Source: Septoria linicola
Lineage: Eukaryota; Ascomycota; Dothideomycetes; Mycosphaerellales; Mycosphaerellaceae
Assembly (NCBI GenBank): GCA_024114885.1
Contig: CP099419.1
Location: forward strand, 2,170,001 to 2,234,000
Direction of reading: 5' to 3'
DNA: 64,000 bases
Below are positions 11,106 to 21,531 of this stretch, one piece after another. A program made the translations under genes and the position numbers. The first letter of the stretch is position 1; every line of letters starts with the position of its first letter. The notes below the pieces were generated by a model. It searched no databases and had not been told where the DNA came from. It saw only the letters and a program-made list of their open reading frames with translations.

Positions 11106-11867
11106 ATGGCCAATCCTACGCGCCTGCGGGTCTCTAATCTGCCAGGTATAGCAGCCGAAGAGCAGGCCGCAACCACTTCTCTAGCACGCGGAGCAGAGAT
11201 GGCCAACTTCCTCAGAGCACGTCTCAATCGGAGCACAAATCGGGAACAGAGACAGCCGGGTGAACAACCTCCACCGGCATTGGTCCACGGCTGGGACTTT
11301 TGGCATGACCGACAAGAGCGCTCAGCAACAGAAGGCAAACCGCCCGCTGAAGATGTCAGCAAATACGAAGAGCGCCTGGAGCTTCTTGCATCTGTTGTTG
11401 ATGTTAAGCAATTCTGGTCTGTGTTGAACAATTTCGATATCACTCGCTTGGCGCTACGTGATAGCATACATCTGTTCCATCGAGGCGTGAAGCCAGTATG
11501 GGAGGACCCCCGGAATGCCAAAGGTGGCAGCTGGACCTTTCGTGTGCCAAAAGCGGCCGCAGCTCAATTCTGGCAGGAGATATGCATGATGGCAATTGGA
11601 GAGCAATTACAGGAAGCCGTGCAGGCAGATCAACAGACCAAGACTAGCTTCCGGGACGACATCTGTGGAGTCAGCTTGAGTGTGAGATTCAATAGCATGC
11701 TCATTCAAATATGGAACCGGGATGCTGGTCATCAGACCGGAGTTGAGAACATATTCAACGCGGTGCTGCAGGGCATCAGTCCTGATATCAAGCCGAAAGA
11801 GTCAAGCTACTACTACAAGAAGCACATTGAGCATGCTGGCTTCACGGGCAGTGAAAGCAAGGACTGA
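11106..11867 (+). CDS. eIF4E-family cap-binding protein (class II-like)
   Basis: The 253-residue single-exon protein has the eIF4E fold signatures: WDFWHDRQ, a segment DVKQFWSVLNNF matching the family FWxLYNxI helix, KPVWEDPRNAKGGSW containing the Trp-Glu pair that contacts the cap guanine, and a C-terminal LIQIWNRD. Aligned by eye with the canonical factor, the tryptophan that stacks on the cap at human position 56 is a tyrosine here (SKYEERLEL), which is typical of class II/4EHP-type members. The first cap-stacking Trp and the W-E pair are present. The N-terminal 60 residues are disordered and basic. Proteins of this class bind mRNA caps and often repress rather than drive translation. The class assignment is inferred from the substitution. 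The ATG at 11106 is the first in frame. Confidence 0.82.
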   Translation: MANPTRLRVSNLPGIAAEEQAATTSLARGAEMANFLRARLNRSTNREQRQPGEQPPPALVHGWDFWHDRQERSATEGKPPAEDVSKYEERLELLASVVDVKQFWSVLNNFDITRLALRDSIHLFHRGVKPVWEDPRNAKGGSWTFRVPKAAAAQFWQEICMMAIGEQLQEAVQADQQTKTSFRDDICGVSLSVRFNSMLIQIWNRDAGHQTGVENIFNAVLQGISPDIKPKESSYYYKKHIEHAGFTGSESKD

Positions 11868-12415
11868 GAAGAATAGACGGCCGAAAGCGTATCGAGAGCG
11901 TTTTTGGGCTTGGAGGCTACCCCTGGTCGCCATCGTAGCTTCGCCATGTCGATGGCAGCGATCATCGAGAAGATAAGCAGCGCCTCTGAGTAGGGAGCCG
12001 TACTGTGTCAAGTCTTCTGGAGCTGACCCGTTGGTCAGCATCAACTGTGTCAATAGGAAGACAGGACTTTGCGAGGGAAGCCCTTGTCGATGCGTGCTGT
12101 GTTCTGGGCATATAGAACATATATGGAGCTGCTCCTACGATGAAGCCAGTCCTAGTGTCTTTGTCTTCTCTCTGTGTTTGATACACGTGTTCCAAAGGCT
12201 TGCTATGCGTTGCCGCATCTCGAAGTGGCCTTGCATAAATGTGCATGCACAAAATAAGCTTCGCCATGCACAAACGACCCCAAAGTCGCGTCTTCTCGAC
12301 TATTTGGACGCGTCCCTCCGCCACCAACTATTGCCTGCAATGGCGGCACAGAACGAAACCGGTACGCGCAAAGTCAACAATTCCTGCTGCTCTGTGATCT
12401 GAGGCAGTCGCTAAC
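11868..12415. other. Intergenic region eIF4E-dpb11
   Basis: No gene is supported. It holds the eIF4E 3' flank and the promoter of the BRCT-protein gene. Confidence 0.5.
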
Positions 12416-14931
12416 ATGTCCGGCTCCGAAGACCAGCTGCCGCTGCAAGGCGTAGTGCTCTGCTGTACGTCTTTGGCACAAGATATCCGAGTATGTGAAA
12501 CATCCCATGCGAGACAACACGCTGCCACAGATTCAGACACTGACGCATTGCGGAAGACTCATATTGCTGAGACGGCCACTCAGATGGGCGCGGTCCATAA
12601 GTTGGATCTCACATCTGATGTCACACACCTTCTGGTCGGCTGCATCAATACGCCCAAGTATAAATATGTCGCCAAAGAACGCCCCGATATCAAGGTCCTC
12701 TCCACCGAATTTATTGTACAGGCTCGCGAGGCGTGGATCGCTGGGGAGCAGGTAGACGTGAAGAAGCTAGAGGACGACTTCAAAATGAAGACCTTTTCTG
12801 GCCTGGAGATGTGTCTCACGGGCTTCAACGATGTGGCGCAGAGGAAAGAGATGGAGCAAACGTGTCTGGAGCAGGGAGCACGGTGGAGTGCAGACCTTAC
12901 AAAGCAAGTCACGCACTTGATTGCAGCGAAGCCAGAAGGTGCCAAATATACGCATGCAAAGCAGTGGGGCATCGCAGTGGTTGGGCTCAAGTGGTATGAG
13001 GACAGCTTGCTGCGAGGCATGGCGCTCGAAGAGAGCTACTACGCTTGCGAGCTGTCGCGAGAACAGCAGGGCGTAGGCGCTTTGAGGACAATGTCGAAGA
13101 GGACCAGTCTGGGTAAGAGGGGACGGGAGGATAGCCAGACTGCAGCCGGGGCAGGAGCAGGTGAAGAATTGGGCAGGAGAAAGCTGAGGAAGAGTGCAAG
13201 CATGCGACTTGGAGGTCAGAGTCAGGACTTGTGGCAAAGCATGTCTCAGCACGAGGTGCATGTCGACAACACCGTGGTCGATGCATGGGGGGAAACCAAT
13301 GACGAGAGCCAAACTTTACGCGACAGCATCGGGCCTGGAGCGGGTGCGCAACATTCTCATGCTACAGAAGCCATCGACAGACATGATCCCAAGGAGCGCC
13401 ACGGAGTGTTTGCTGGTCATTTCGTCTTCGTGTATGGCTTCGATTTGGTCAAGACCGAGAAGCTCCGATCGGTTGTGTCTTTGAACGGCGCTACTGTGGT
13501 CGACAATATTACAGAGCTTGACAAGGCTTCGGGGCCTCCGTTTCCCGGGACGAGATGTCTGCTCATGCCACACGCACAGCCTACCAGGCTACCGGAAGTG
13601 CCATCTGGGACAATTCTCGTGACTGAATGGTGGGTAGAACGTTGCCTACACTTCAAGCAGCAGATCGATCCGCATCTAGACACCCTCAGTCAGCCAATGC
13701 AGGATAGGCTGGTAGAAGACTTTGTCGGGCTTGTCATTTCATCCACCGGGTTCAATAGTGTTGACTTGCGAATGTCGGCCGAGACTATCAAGCTGATGGG
13801 CGGAAGCTACGAGGAGCAGTTGGGATCGTCTACCTCCGTCCTGATCTGTGCCTCAGAACCCATGAAGAAGGAGAAAGCGTTCTATGCGTCAAAGCACAAG
13901 ATCCCTGTGGTCCATCCAGACTGGCTTTGGGAGTCTCTCAAGTCGAAGAGTAAAGTGCCCATCGAGCCGTACTCTCTGGACCTGTCAAGTTATGACTTCA
14001 GCCAATTCTCGCAGTCCGTGGGTAGTCCAGCACTCAGCGGCAACTTTCCCGATCGCAGAAGTCATAATGGCACAAGACGGTGAGCTTGACTACTGAGACT
14101 GCGTGAGCGGCGTAAGCTGACATAATGTACAGTGCAGAAGAGCTTGCATACCCCAAACGCCTGTCCAATACCCGCAAGCGCCAGCCTGCTCCGTCGCTGA
14201 TGCTCAAGCCGACAAGCTTGGGTCATATGGCTCGAGTGAAGTCAAGGTCCCAACCGGCCGCTTTTATTCAGCCATTCGTACTAGAGGACGATGATGTCGA
14301 TGGAGCCCAAGCCGTCTCGACCAATGGCCCGATCCTGAATGCGGACGTAACGCAAGTAAAGCAACCTTTGCGAGAGGTCTCGCCTAATGCCTCGCAACGG
14401 TCACACAACGCGGGGAAAGTCCCAGCGAACAACCACATACTCGAAAAGCCGCAGTCTACGTCCCCTTTGAAGTCTGCCACCCAGCGCACAAGTCCGGCAA
14501 AGCAAGCGCAAAAATTGACCTCAGACCTTGCTGCGATTGTGCGCCAGCGTAGCGGTTCAGGCCAAGAGGCGGTGATCGAGCCTCCCAGACGCAAGGATCG
14601 TCCCTTGGGGCGCAACCTGAGTGCTACTTCCATAGCGAGCTTTCCTAGCAAGAGTACTTCTGGCATGGATGCTATGACAGAGGAGTGCAGTGAAGCGGAC
14701 GGGTTTGCGCCACTGCGTGAGCCTGTTCTAGCGCCTGCTGGTACTCAGCTAGGGTATGACTCTCCGGAAGCAGAAGCCGCTCGGATTGAGATGAGCAGAA
14801 AGATGGGCGTAGCTGTGGAGGAGAGCAGCGGTATCAGAATAGCCAGCATGGGCACCGTGAAGGATAGTGAAGACATGAGAAAATCTTCTGCTGGCGGCTG
14901 TGCAAAATCACGAGCACGCACTAAGACTTGA
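12416..14931 (+). CDS. dpb11: BRCT-repeat replication initiation/checkpoint protein (Dpb11/Rad4/TopBP1 homologue), three exons
   Basis: Exons 12416-12490, 12557-14079 and 14133-14931 give 798 residues. The first intron is 66 nt (GTATGT...GGAAG) and happens to be open and in phase, so it could be misread as 22 coding codons. Removing it restores a continuous first BRCT domain (...DIRTHIAETATQMGA). Four BRCT domains are visible: about residues 8-85, 105-190 (FSGLEMCLTGF...VVGLKWYEDSL), 310-410 (FAGHFVFVYGF...LVTEWWVERCL) and 420-520 (FVGLVISSTGF...PDWLWESLK). A basic, serine-rich disordered tail of about 270 residues follows. Two paired BRCT modules match Dpb11/Rad4, which binds CDK-phosphorylated Sld3/Sld2 or Crb2 to start replication and activates ATR-type checkpoint signalling in the nucleus. 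The second intron is 53 nt. Confidence 0.85.
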
Positions 14932-17900
14932 TGGGCTGGCACGGTTGACCAGCAGATTGGTCTTCATGATATTACTGCGTTCAAGCGTTCTACATATTAG
15001 CGGTCTCACGATGACAGATACGACTGGATTGCCTCGCAGATAGGCTTCACGAAGGCCACGAAAGCAGTTCATCAAACATAATGAGGCAAATCGAGGTGCA
15101 AATCGCCACAATGTCGGCAGTATCGCCTTGGCCCAGCACGGCGAAGACGATGATTAAGATGTATTGTTGTGCAAAAGTTTCGCTGCAGCAATGGTGTGTT
15201 CCGCCATCGGCCTTCGCTTTTCCATGCGCAAGGCGGCATTTGTGCTCAATACATACCAACGCAGAACATCATGCCCGATAGATGCTTTCGGATTTGAGCA
15301 GCGCTCTGCCGCAAGACAGTTGCGAATTGTAGGAACAGGTATCAATATTGGTCGTGATTACACCTGTGTTTCAAGTGAGGCGAAACACTGCCCAAAACCG
15401 ATCCTGTCGCCTCGCTAAAATGGTTATGGATCCTAAGATTACCAGTCAATGGGATGTCCCGGCATACTGCCATCAAGAAGTGAGGCTTTAGTCGACGCTA
15501 TGGTAGGGGCATCTTGCCGCTCGTGCTTCATGCAAGGCATCTAGAAAGACAGCGCATGGCGATAGTGGGACAGACTTCTGGCATTTCCTGTCAAGTCTTG
15601 CGCCACCCATGTTTTCAAGGTTAACATCCTGCATTGAAGTACAACAAACACAGGTGTAGATACTGAAACGCATGGCGTTCTCGCGTTCCCTGTCGACTTT
15701 CGTTGAGTTCTCAAAGGGCGAGGCAATCTGCAAAATGTAGCCCATCTGATCATCTCAACCGACGATGCAGTACCTACGCTCACTATTCGACCATCAGCCA
15801 GGATTTTGAGCACAGACTTGATGAGGCCCGAGAAACAAATGGTTGACAGTAATCGGACTCGAATGATCTCCGCTCTAACGTGCTTGATGATCAGCCGGAC
15901 CGCGCTCCGTGTGTATCTCAACCCAGGCAAATGGGAGACACTCTATCAACACCGTTTCACGTCCTGCATCAGAACAGAACCTACAGTTGGCATTTTTTCG
16001 TGAGCTGGAGGTTACTTTCTTGACCATTGTAAACAGGTTGGTCGTGACAGAAGCAAAGTTGGACTTGATCCATTTTGGCACTAACAGCGTGGCATTGTGC
16101 TATTTGGGACTCGTCCACGTAACAAGTGCACTTCACTGCAGTAGCTGGCTGATCGGCTAGCACATCGTCCGCGGGTAACAACAGAGAAAAGAGCTGTGCA
16201 GTCTGCAAAACGGGAGACGTACTTAATGGTCGCAACTTTATATCGACGTAGGTGTCGTTCTGTGGCTTGGTGAACAACATACTTACCCCATACGTACGAC
16301 AACGTGAATGGCCAAAACGTGCGTCGCCGAGATCGCTATTTCAGCCTGCTTGCGCGGCGACAAGAAGATCATGATGCTGGCAGACAGTCGTTGTGCTTGC
16401 CGCAGATGAAGCATTCACCAAAAGGGTAGGTAGCTGATATCTAGGACCGCACGACCTTGCATTCGGATTATTCCAAACAATCTCCATCTCCTGTGGCACG
16501 TCTTGTCGGTTCTTTGACGTCTTCGCTGTGCACCTCCGGGGCGAAGAGAATCCTCCAGTGGGGCAGAAAAGCTTGACTGGCCTCTACACCTTCATACTGA
16601 GCTTCATTGCCATGCCGGGTTGCCGGTGGTTTGTCATTTCGAGACTCTGGCTGGAGGCTTGAGCGCATGCAGGTCCGCAGTCGGCCTTGCAACAGATCCA
16701 GCGTTTCCTTTCCATTCCAGCGAAGGATAGCATACGTGGCAGTGAGGGCGGTGCTCTACTCACGCGACCTTAAGCTGATTTGCCAAGGTCATCTCTCTAC
16801 ATATCCTTGCGCACATCACAGTGGATCGGAACTCTCGGATCGTGTGTTCTAGAGCGCAGAGCGCATCCTACATCACTCATCTGTCCCTTCCCAATGCTGA
16901 CACGAGAAGGACATGTGAATGTACAGCGCAGGCAAAGCCGGCAGCAATTTTGGGCTCGGGCAGGACTTGTCGCCGAGCTGTCGCTGGCCATGACAGAAAG
17001 ACTCCGCTGCTGGCACCTGAGTCGCTAATCAGAGGAACCTGAAGATCCGCAACTCCCGGTATTAGCTTAGCAAATAGCGCTGCCGATTCTTTGCACAGAT
17101 GACGCATGCTTCTGGATCACCATGAGCATCATCTCGAGAAAATGTCACTCATCCAAGAGGGCGTCTCATCCGCGCAGAATCTGACGCGATCAATGTGGTT
17201 TCTACCTCTCTGCCGAATTTTATACCTTGCACCCAATCTGACGCCCAGCGCGAAGCCACAAACGCCTTTCTTGGATCCTTGGCTCAAGCCATTTTGTGCA
17301 AGAGTACCGGTTTGGGCCCGCGGAAACGGCGCTACTCCATAGGTACTAGTACTTGGTGGGCTGCCACTCAAGGATCTGGCGTGCTGCTCCACGTCGATCG
17401 GGCTGCTTGACGTCTGCTTCTCACAACTTCCTTCCTCTGTGCGCGCTGGCACGCTGTCCGGGTAAAAGTCGCCGTTGTTTCGACATCTGCATCTTACCAA
17501 GGTTGTGCCCAGCAGAACCTGCCAGGAAACGAGCTACGACTAGTCGCCAGGATATCTTCTAAGCCACGGATGTGCATGTCTGACGTGCGGATACCAAGCA
17601 TACCATCCTTCATTTCTCAAGACAGGCTTGCGCTGCCACCCGTGTGGTAAGAGCACTCAAGGCGGCAAACCTTTATATTGGATATCATCTTGAAACCGCA
17701 CGAATCTTGGTTTCCACTGCGGCGGCACCGATCGTTTGAGACCGATCGCATTCTTCAAACAGCCATCGCTATACCTGTAAGTAACACAAAACCTCCCTGT
17801 CCGGGTCACAGGCCGCCTGAGCTCTTTTGCGCTGGCAGACCCATGACGCGCAGTGTTACCGATTTTTTCGCTCGCCTTGGTTGTTGAATTGAGCCGCATG

Positions 17901-18067
17901 GATGGCTACTGCAACCTGGCAAACAAACACACACTACAGCTCGCAGCTTGATATGTTGCAGGACATGCCCGGCCGGCATCTTATCTGCTGACCAAGAGCA
18001 CGCGTCTTCCTCGCCTGACTGCGTTCCTTTTTCCCGTAGAGCATCTTTACTGACGTGGACCTTCACC
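14932..18067. other. Gene-poor region of about 3.1 kb
   Basis: Only short overlapping open frames in all six frames are present, with none over 135 codons and none resembling a domain. No tandem repeat, tRNA or RIP signature was seen. The last few hundred bases before 18068 are presumably the arrestin promoter and leader. Confidence 0.4.
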
Positions 18068-20677
18068 ATGGCAGTTTCATACCGCTCATCGACTTACGGC
18101 CTTCTCTATTACGACCCCGCCAAACACCACAACGAAAACGACAAACCACAACGAGTATACAGACCACGACGAGTAGGTCCAGGGCGAGTCTGCATCAGAT
18201 CTATCGATCCTAAGAAAGACAGGGACGGTCTCTACGTCCCTATCCCGTTCCCACCCAAAGAGGCCACTCCTCTTAAGCGGGAGTCTTTCAACCTCAAGCT
18301 GGCGTCGACACGGGAAAACGCTCGACGATTTCTTAAGTCTGTTATATCAGCCACACCCGCCAACGACTCTCAATTAGAGCAGAAGAAAGACAACGCTTGG
18401 AAGAGGCGGTCTTGGTCGCCAACAAAGCGTTCCAATAGCCAACAGTCAAGTGAAGGCGGTACTGGGCCTCGTGATTCGGCCACAGGTCACGCGGCCGAAG
18501 ATCAATTGAGTACAGTAGCAAGTCGTACGGCTACCGCGCCTTCTACGACTATGCGTGGAAACATTCGACATTCAATCGGTGGTCCCATCAACGCTCAACT
18601 GCAGCGGCCACGGCTCAGCAGTGTTGCAGGAGACGGCTCGACTCCTTCGATACAGTCTGTGGCGAGCTCAAATGGATCTGGCACCACAACACCACGAACG
18701 GGATCGAATATTATCGAAAGCGCAGTCATTCCCAATCTTAATCTGGACGATGAAAAGCCAATTGTTGCAGGCAACGGTGTTGCTGTTGGCATCCACTTAG
18801 CGGAGCCAGTACTGTTCCTGCAGGGCTTCGAGAATTCAGACAACCAACCTGGTAACACGGCCATGCTCAGAGGTGGCCTGCATTTGAGGATCTCGAAAAG
18901 TGCCAAGATCAAAGCTATTACACTTAAATTCAAAGGAACCGCTGTCACGAAATGGCCAGAAGGCATACCCCCACGGAAAGTCGACTTTGAGGAGCGGGAT
19001 ACGATAATGTCACACACATGGCCATTCTTCAACGCCCAGTTCGAGAGCGCCGAACGAGGAACGAATGCAGACCACGTGCAACTATCGAAGGACGGAGTGT
19101 CGTCGACAGTGACCCGACTAGATCCACTGGGCCGATCAACTGATTCCAACTCTTCTGTCTACCTAAACTCCAGAGAAGCCAAGAAGCTGGCTCTATCGGT
19201 GAATCAATCGAGAAGCTTTGGGAAAGGAGAGGCTCCGAGTGGTCCCACAGTCGCAGCGAAAGGATATCGTACGTTCTTGCCTGGAGATTATATCTACAAC
19301 TTCGAAATGCCAATCGACAGTCGTCTGCCCGAGACGATCGACGTTGAGTTGGGATCCGTCAAGTATGAGCTGGAAGCTGTCATTGAACGCTCTGGCGCAT
19401 TTCGGTCGAACTTGATGGGCAACAAGGAAGTCACAATCATCCGGGCGCCGGCCGAAGGTTCCTTGGAATGCGTAGAACCTATTGCAATCAGCCGAAATTG
19501 GGAAGACCAGCTACATTATGACATCGTGATCTCTGGGAAGAGTTTCCCACTCGGCACTCAGGTCCCCATTGCATTCAAGTTGACACCACTCGCGAAAGTG
19601 CAATGCCATCGTATCAAAGTCCTTGTCACCGAGAACATCGAATATTTCTGCTCAAACAAGCGTGTACATCGCATGGAACCCACGCGCAAAGTACAGCTTT
19701 TCGAGAAACGTGCAGACAGCGCGCCCACGAGCACGTTCCCCGGTAGCACGATGCGTGTGACCTCGGGAGGCGGCATTCCGCATGACCAGCGCGCTGCAGC
19801 TGCACGAGGCGAAGATGTGATACCCAATGACACCACAAATCTGCTAGGCAACTTGAACATGGGCGACTCGCACATAGGTCCTACGGAAATGGAATTCAAT
19901 GTGCAACTACCAAGTTGTCATACCATGAAAGATCGTGACCGGACGCAGCGCTTGCATTTTGATACCACGTATCAGAATATCCAAGTCCATCACTGGATCA
20001 AGATCGTTATGCGGCTGTCGAAGCCCGACGTGAACGATCCAACCAAGCGGAGACACTTTGAGATTTCGATCGACTCACCTTTCCATATCTTATCGTGTCG
20101 CGCAACACAAGCAAATACTTCTCTGCCTGCGTACACTTCACCAGAGGCCGGCCCAACGAGCACGACACTCAGCGAATGTGGCTGTCCTGGTGCCGCACAG
20201 CGGCGCAATTCGCCACCGAATCTTGTTCCTGCATTGAATGCACTGAACGCACAACAATCATCACGGCAGAACTCGACAGCGACGCCTCTATCTCCAGGTC
20301 TTACGAGACCGCCTACCGTACATGCGCGTGATGCTCATATAGGGCGACCGCAGTCAATCGATCGACCCATACATTTGTTACGAGCCCCGTCATTCAATCC
20401 ACCTCCATTCTCGGAAGAAGAACCTCCTCCGGCACTCATCACACCTCCACCACAATATGACAGCATCGCAAGTCCCACATCTGGACTCGCGGACTACTTT
20501 GCACGCCTCAGCGATGCATACGAAGAGGAGGACAGTAGTGGCGATGAATCCAGACCCGGGCGCGTAAACGTGCCTCTAACACCTGGAGGCCGGATTAATA
20601 GGAGTGTGGATTTGGGCCGTGGATGGGCACCGTTATCGACGCAGATGCCTCTCTCTCTGCCAAGGCGCCAGGTGTAG
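18068..20677 (+). CDS. Alpha-arrestin (ART/CreD-type) ubiquitin-ligase adaptor
   Basis: The 869-residue single-exon protein contains an arrestin N domain from about residue 235 (PVLFLQGFENSDNQPGNTAML, LHLRISKSAKIKAITLKFKG). It continues through GYRTFLPGDYIYNFEMPID and SVKYELEAVIERSG, followed by an arrestin C domain ending near HHWIKIVMRLSKPD and the family phrase HFEISIDSPFHILSC. The first 230 residues and the last 180 are disordered and Ser/Pro-rich. The tail holds PPPQY (residues near 795), which could be a PY-like site for the WW domains of an Rsp5-type ligase. Fungal proteins of this class (Aly1/2, Rod1, CreD) bring nutrient transporters to ubiquitylation and endocytosis at the plasma membrane and Golgi. 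The exact ART subtype is not resolved. The ATG at 18068 has a good context (ACCATGG). Confidence 0.85.
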   Translation: MAVSYRSSTYGLLYYDPAKHHNENDKPQRVYRPRRVGPGRVCIRSIDPKKDRDGLYVPIPFPPKEATPLKRESFNLKLASTRENARRFLKSVISATPANDSQLEQKKDNAWKRRSWSPTKRSNSQQSSEGGTGPRDSATGHAAEDQLSTVASRTATAPSTTMRGNIRHSIGGPINAQLQRPRLSSVAGDGSTPSIQSVASSNGSGTTTPRTGSNIIESAVIPNLNLDDEKPIVAGNGVAVGIHLAEPVLFLQGFENSDNQPGNTAMLRGGLHLRISKSAKIKAITLKFKGTAVTKWPEGIPPRKVDFEERDTIMSHTWPFFNAQFESAERGTNADHVQLSKDGVSSTVTRLDPLGRSTDSNSSVYLNSREAKKLALSVNQSRSFGKGEAPSGPTVAAKGYRTFLPGDYIYNFEMPIDSRLPETIDVELGSVKYELEAVIERSGAFRSNLMGNKEVTIIRAPAEGSLECVEPIAISRNWEDQLHYDIVISGKSFPLGTQVPIAFKLTPLAKVQCHRIKVLVTENIEYFCSNKRVHRMEPTRKVQLFEKRADSAPTSTFPGSTMRVTSGGGIPHDQRAAAARGEDVIPNDTTNLLGNLNMGDSHIGPTEMEFNVQLPSCHTMKDRDRTQRLHFDTTYQNIQVHHWIKIVMRLSKPDVNDPTKRRHFEISIDSPFHILSCRATQANTSLPAYTSPEAGPTSTTLSECGCPGAAQRRNSPPNLVPALNALNAQQSSRQNSTATPLSPGLTRPPTVHARDAHIGRPQSIDRPIHLLRAPSFNPPPFSEEEPPPALITPPPQYDSIASPTSGLADYFARLSDAYEEEDSSGDESRPGRVNVPLTPGGRINRSVDLGRGWAPLSTQMPLSLPRRQV

Positions 20678-21214
20678 CGGAAAGGTTGACGTCTCGTCAT
20701 GATATTACTGGCGGCGATGAGTTGCCATGATTTCAAAAATGCAGCGTTCGAGCGAGTCATCTAGAGCCCTGAGGTCTAGCTACAATCTTCTTAGCAGCTG
20801 GGGATCAAATTCAGAAACAGTATTGAGTGACAATCTACGATCTCACTCGTCACCTTCATGCACCATACCGTACCCCTCAATCTTTATCACAGTGTCGTCC
20901 ACTTGAGGTCGAGGTTGTTCGTCTTGGCGAGCGCCTGCATTGACCAGGATCTTCGGATCACAGCATTGCCAGAGCCCACACCAGAAGAAAATGGTAATGA
21001 TTGAGATCCAATCAATGCTGCTGCTGCACATTGCTGCCATCGCAGAAAGACGTCGGATCGAAAAGTAATATGCAAGAAATGATCCACATCTCCAGAAGGT
21101 TTCCGAAAGAAGTAAGCAATATATACAGTAGTAGTACATCCCAGCATGTGTAGCAGCTCTGAGGAATTAACTTGTTGGATGTGCTCTTGGCGGTGAGCAA
21201 AGGAGGAACAGTGC
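20678..21214. other. Intergenic region 3' of the arrestin gene
   Basis: No gene is supported. The open frames on the minus strand (20843-21200) are low in complexity, rich in Tyr/Cys/Leu and lack domain features. Confidence 0.4.
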
Positions 21215-21222
21215 GCTACGAG
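21215..21222. repeat. Target-site duplication, left copy (GCTACGAG)
   Basis: This 8-bp direct repeat lies immediately outside the left terminal inverted repeat of the miniature transposon. It is identical to the sequence at 21524-21531. Confidence 0.88.
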
Positions 21223-21523
21223 TAGGGATGTGACCTTGTTAGTGACAGCGAGCTGTTACTACTGTTACTAACAGTGTCACTACTGTCAGTGTCACGACTC
21301 AGCTGTTACTAACAGATCCTGCTAAGAGATACTACGCTCAGATAGGCAGGTCAGTCTCTGTATATAGCCCATCTATGGGGGCAGAGTAGTGGGGTCTTAC
21401 TGTCTTGGGTCAGAAATGGTTACATGATCTTGTTACTAACACTACTGATACTAACATGTTAGCAACAGCTATTCTGTAGTGACTGTCACTATCGCCTCAG
21501 ATCTGTTACTAACACCATCCCTA
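21223..21523. mobile_element. hAT-type miniature inverted-repeat transposable element (301 bp)
   Basis: The element begins TAGGGATG and ends CATCCCTA, with inverted-repeat similarity continuing inward (left GTTAGTGACAG, right complement GTTAGTAACAG after a few unmatched bases). It is flanked by a perfect 8-bp direct repeat, GCTACGAG. A TAGGG terminus plus an 8-bp duplication is characteristic of the hAT superfamily. It contains no open frame of useful size, so it is non-autonomous. Inside are four exact copies of TGTTACTAACA (21263, 21304, 21431, 21504) and at least three near copies, some in inverted order, clustered toward both ends as expected for subterminal transposase-binding sites. The intact terminal repeats and the identical duplications suggest recent insertion. 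Confidence 0.88.
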
Positions 21524-21531
21524 GCTACGAG
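21524..21531. repeat. Target-site duplication, right copy (GCTACGAG)
   Basis: This is the right-hand copy of the 8-bp direct repeat that flanks the hAT-type element, with no mismatch to the left copy. Confidence 0.88.

Noticed and set aside
21223..21523. Solo LTR or palindromic regulatory array as explanation of the TGTTACTAACA repeats
   Set aside because: LTRs end TG...CA and make 4-6 bp duplications; the TAGGG ends and perfect 8-bp duplication fit a hAT element better.
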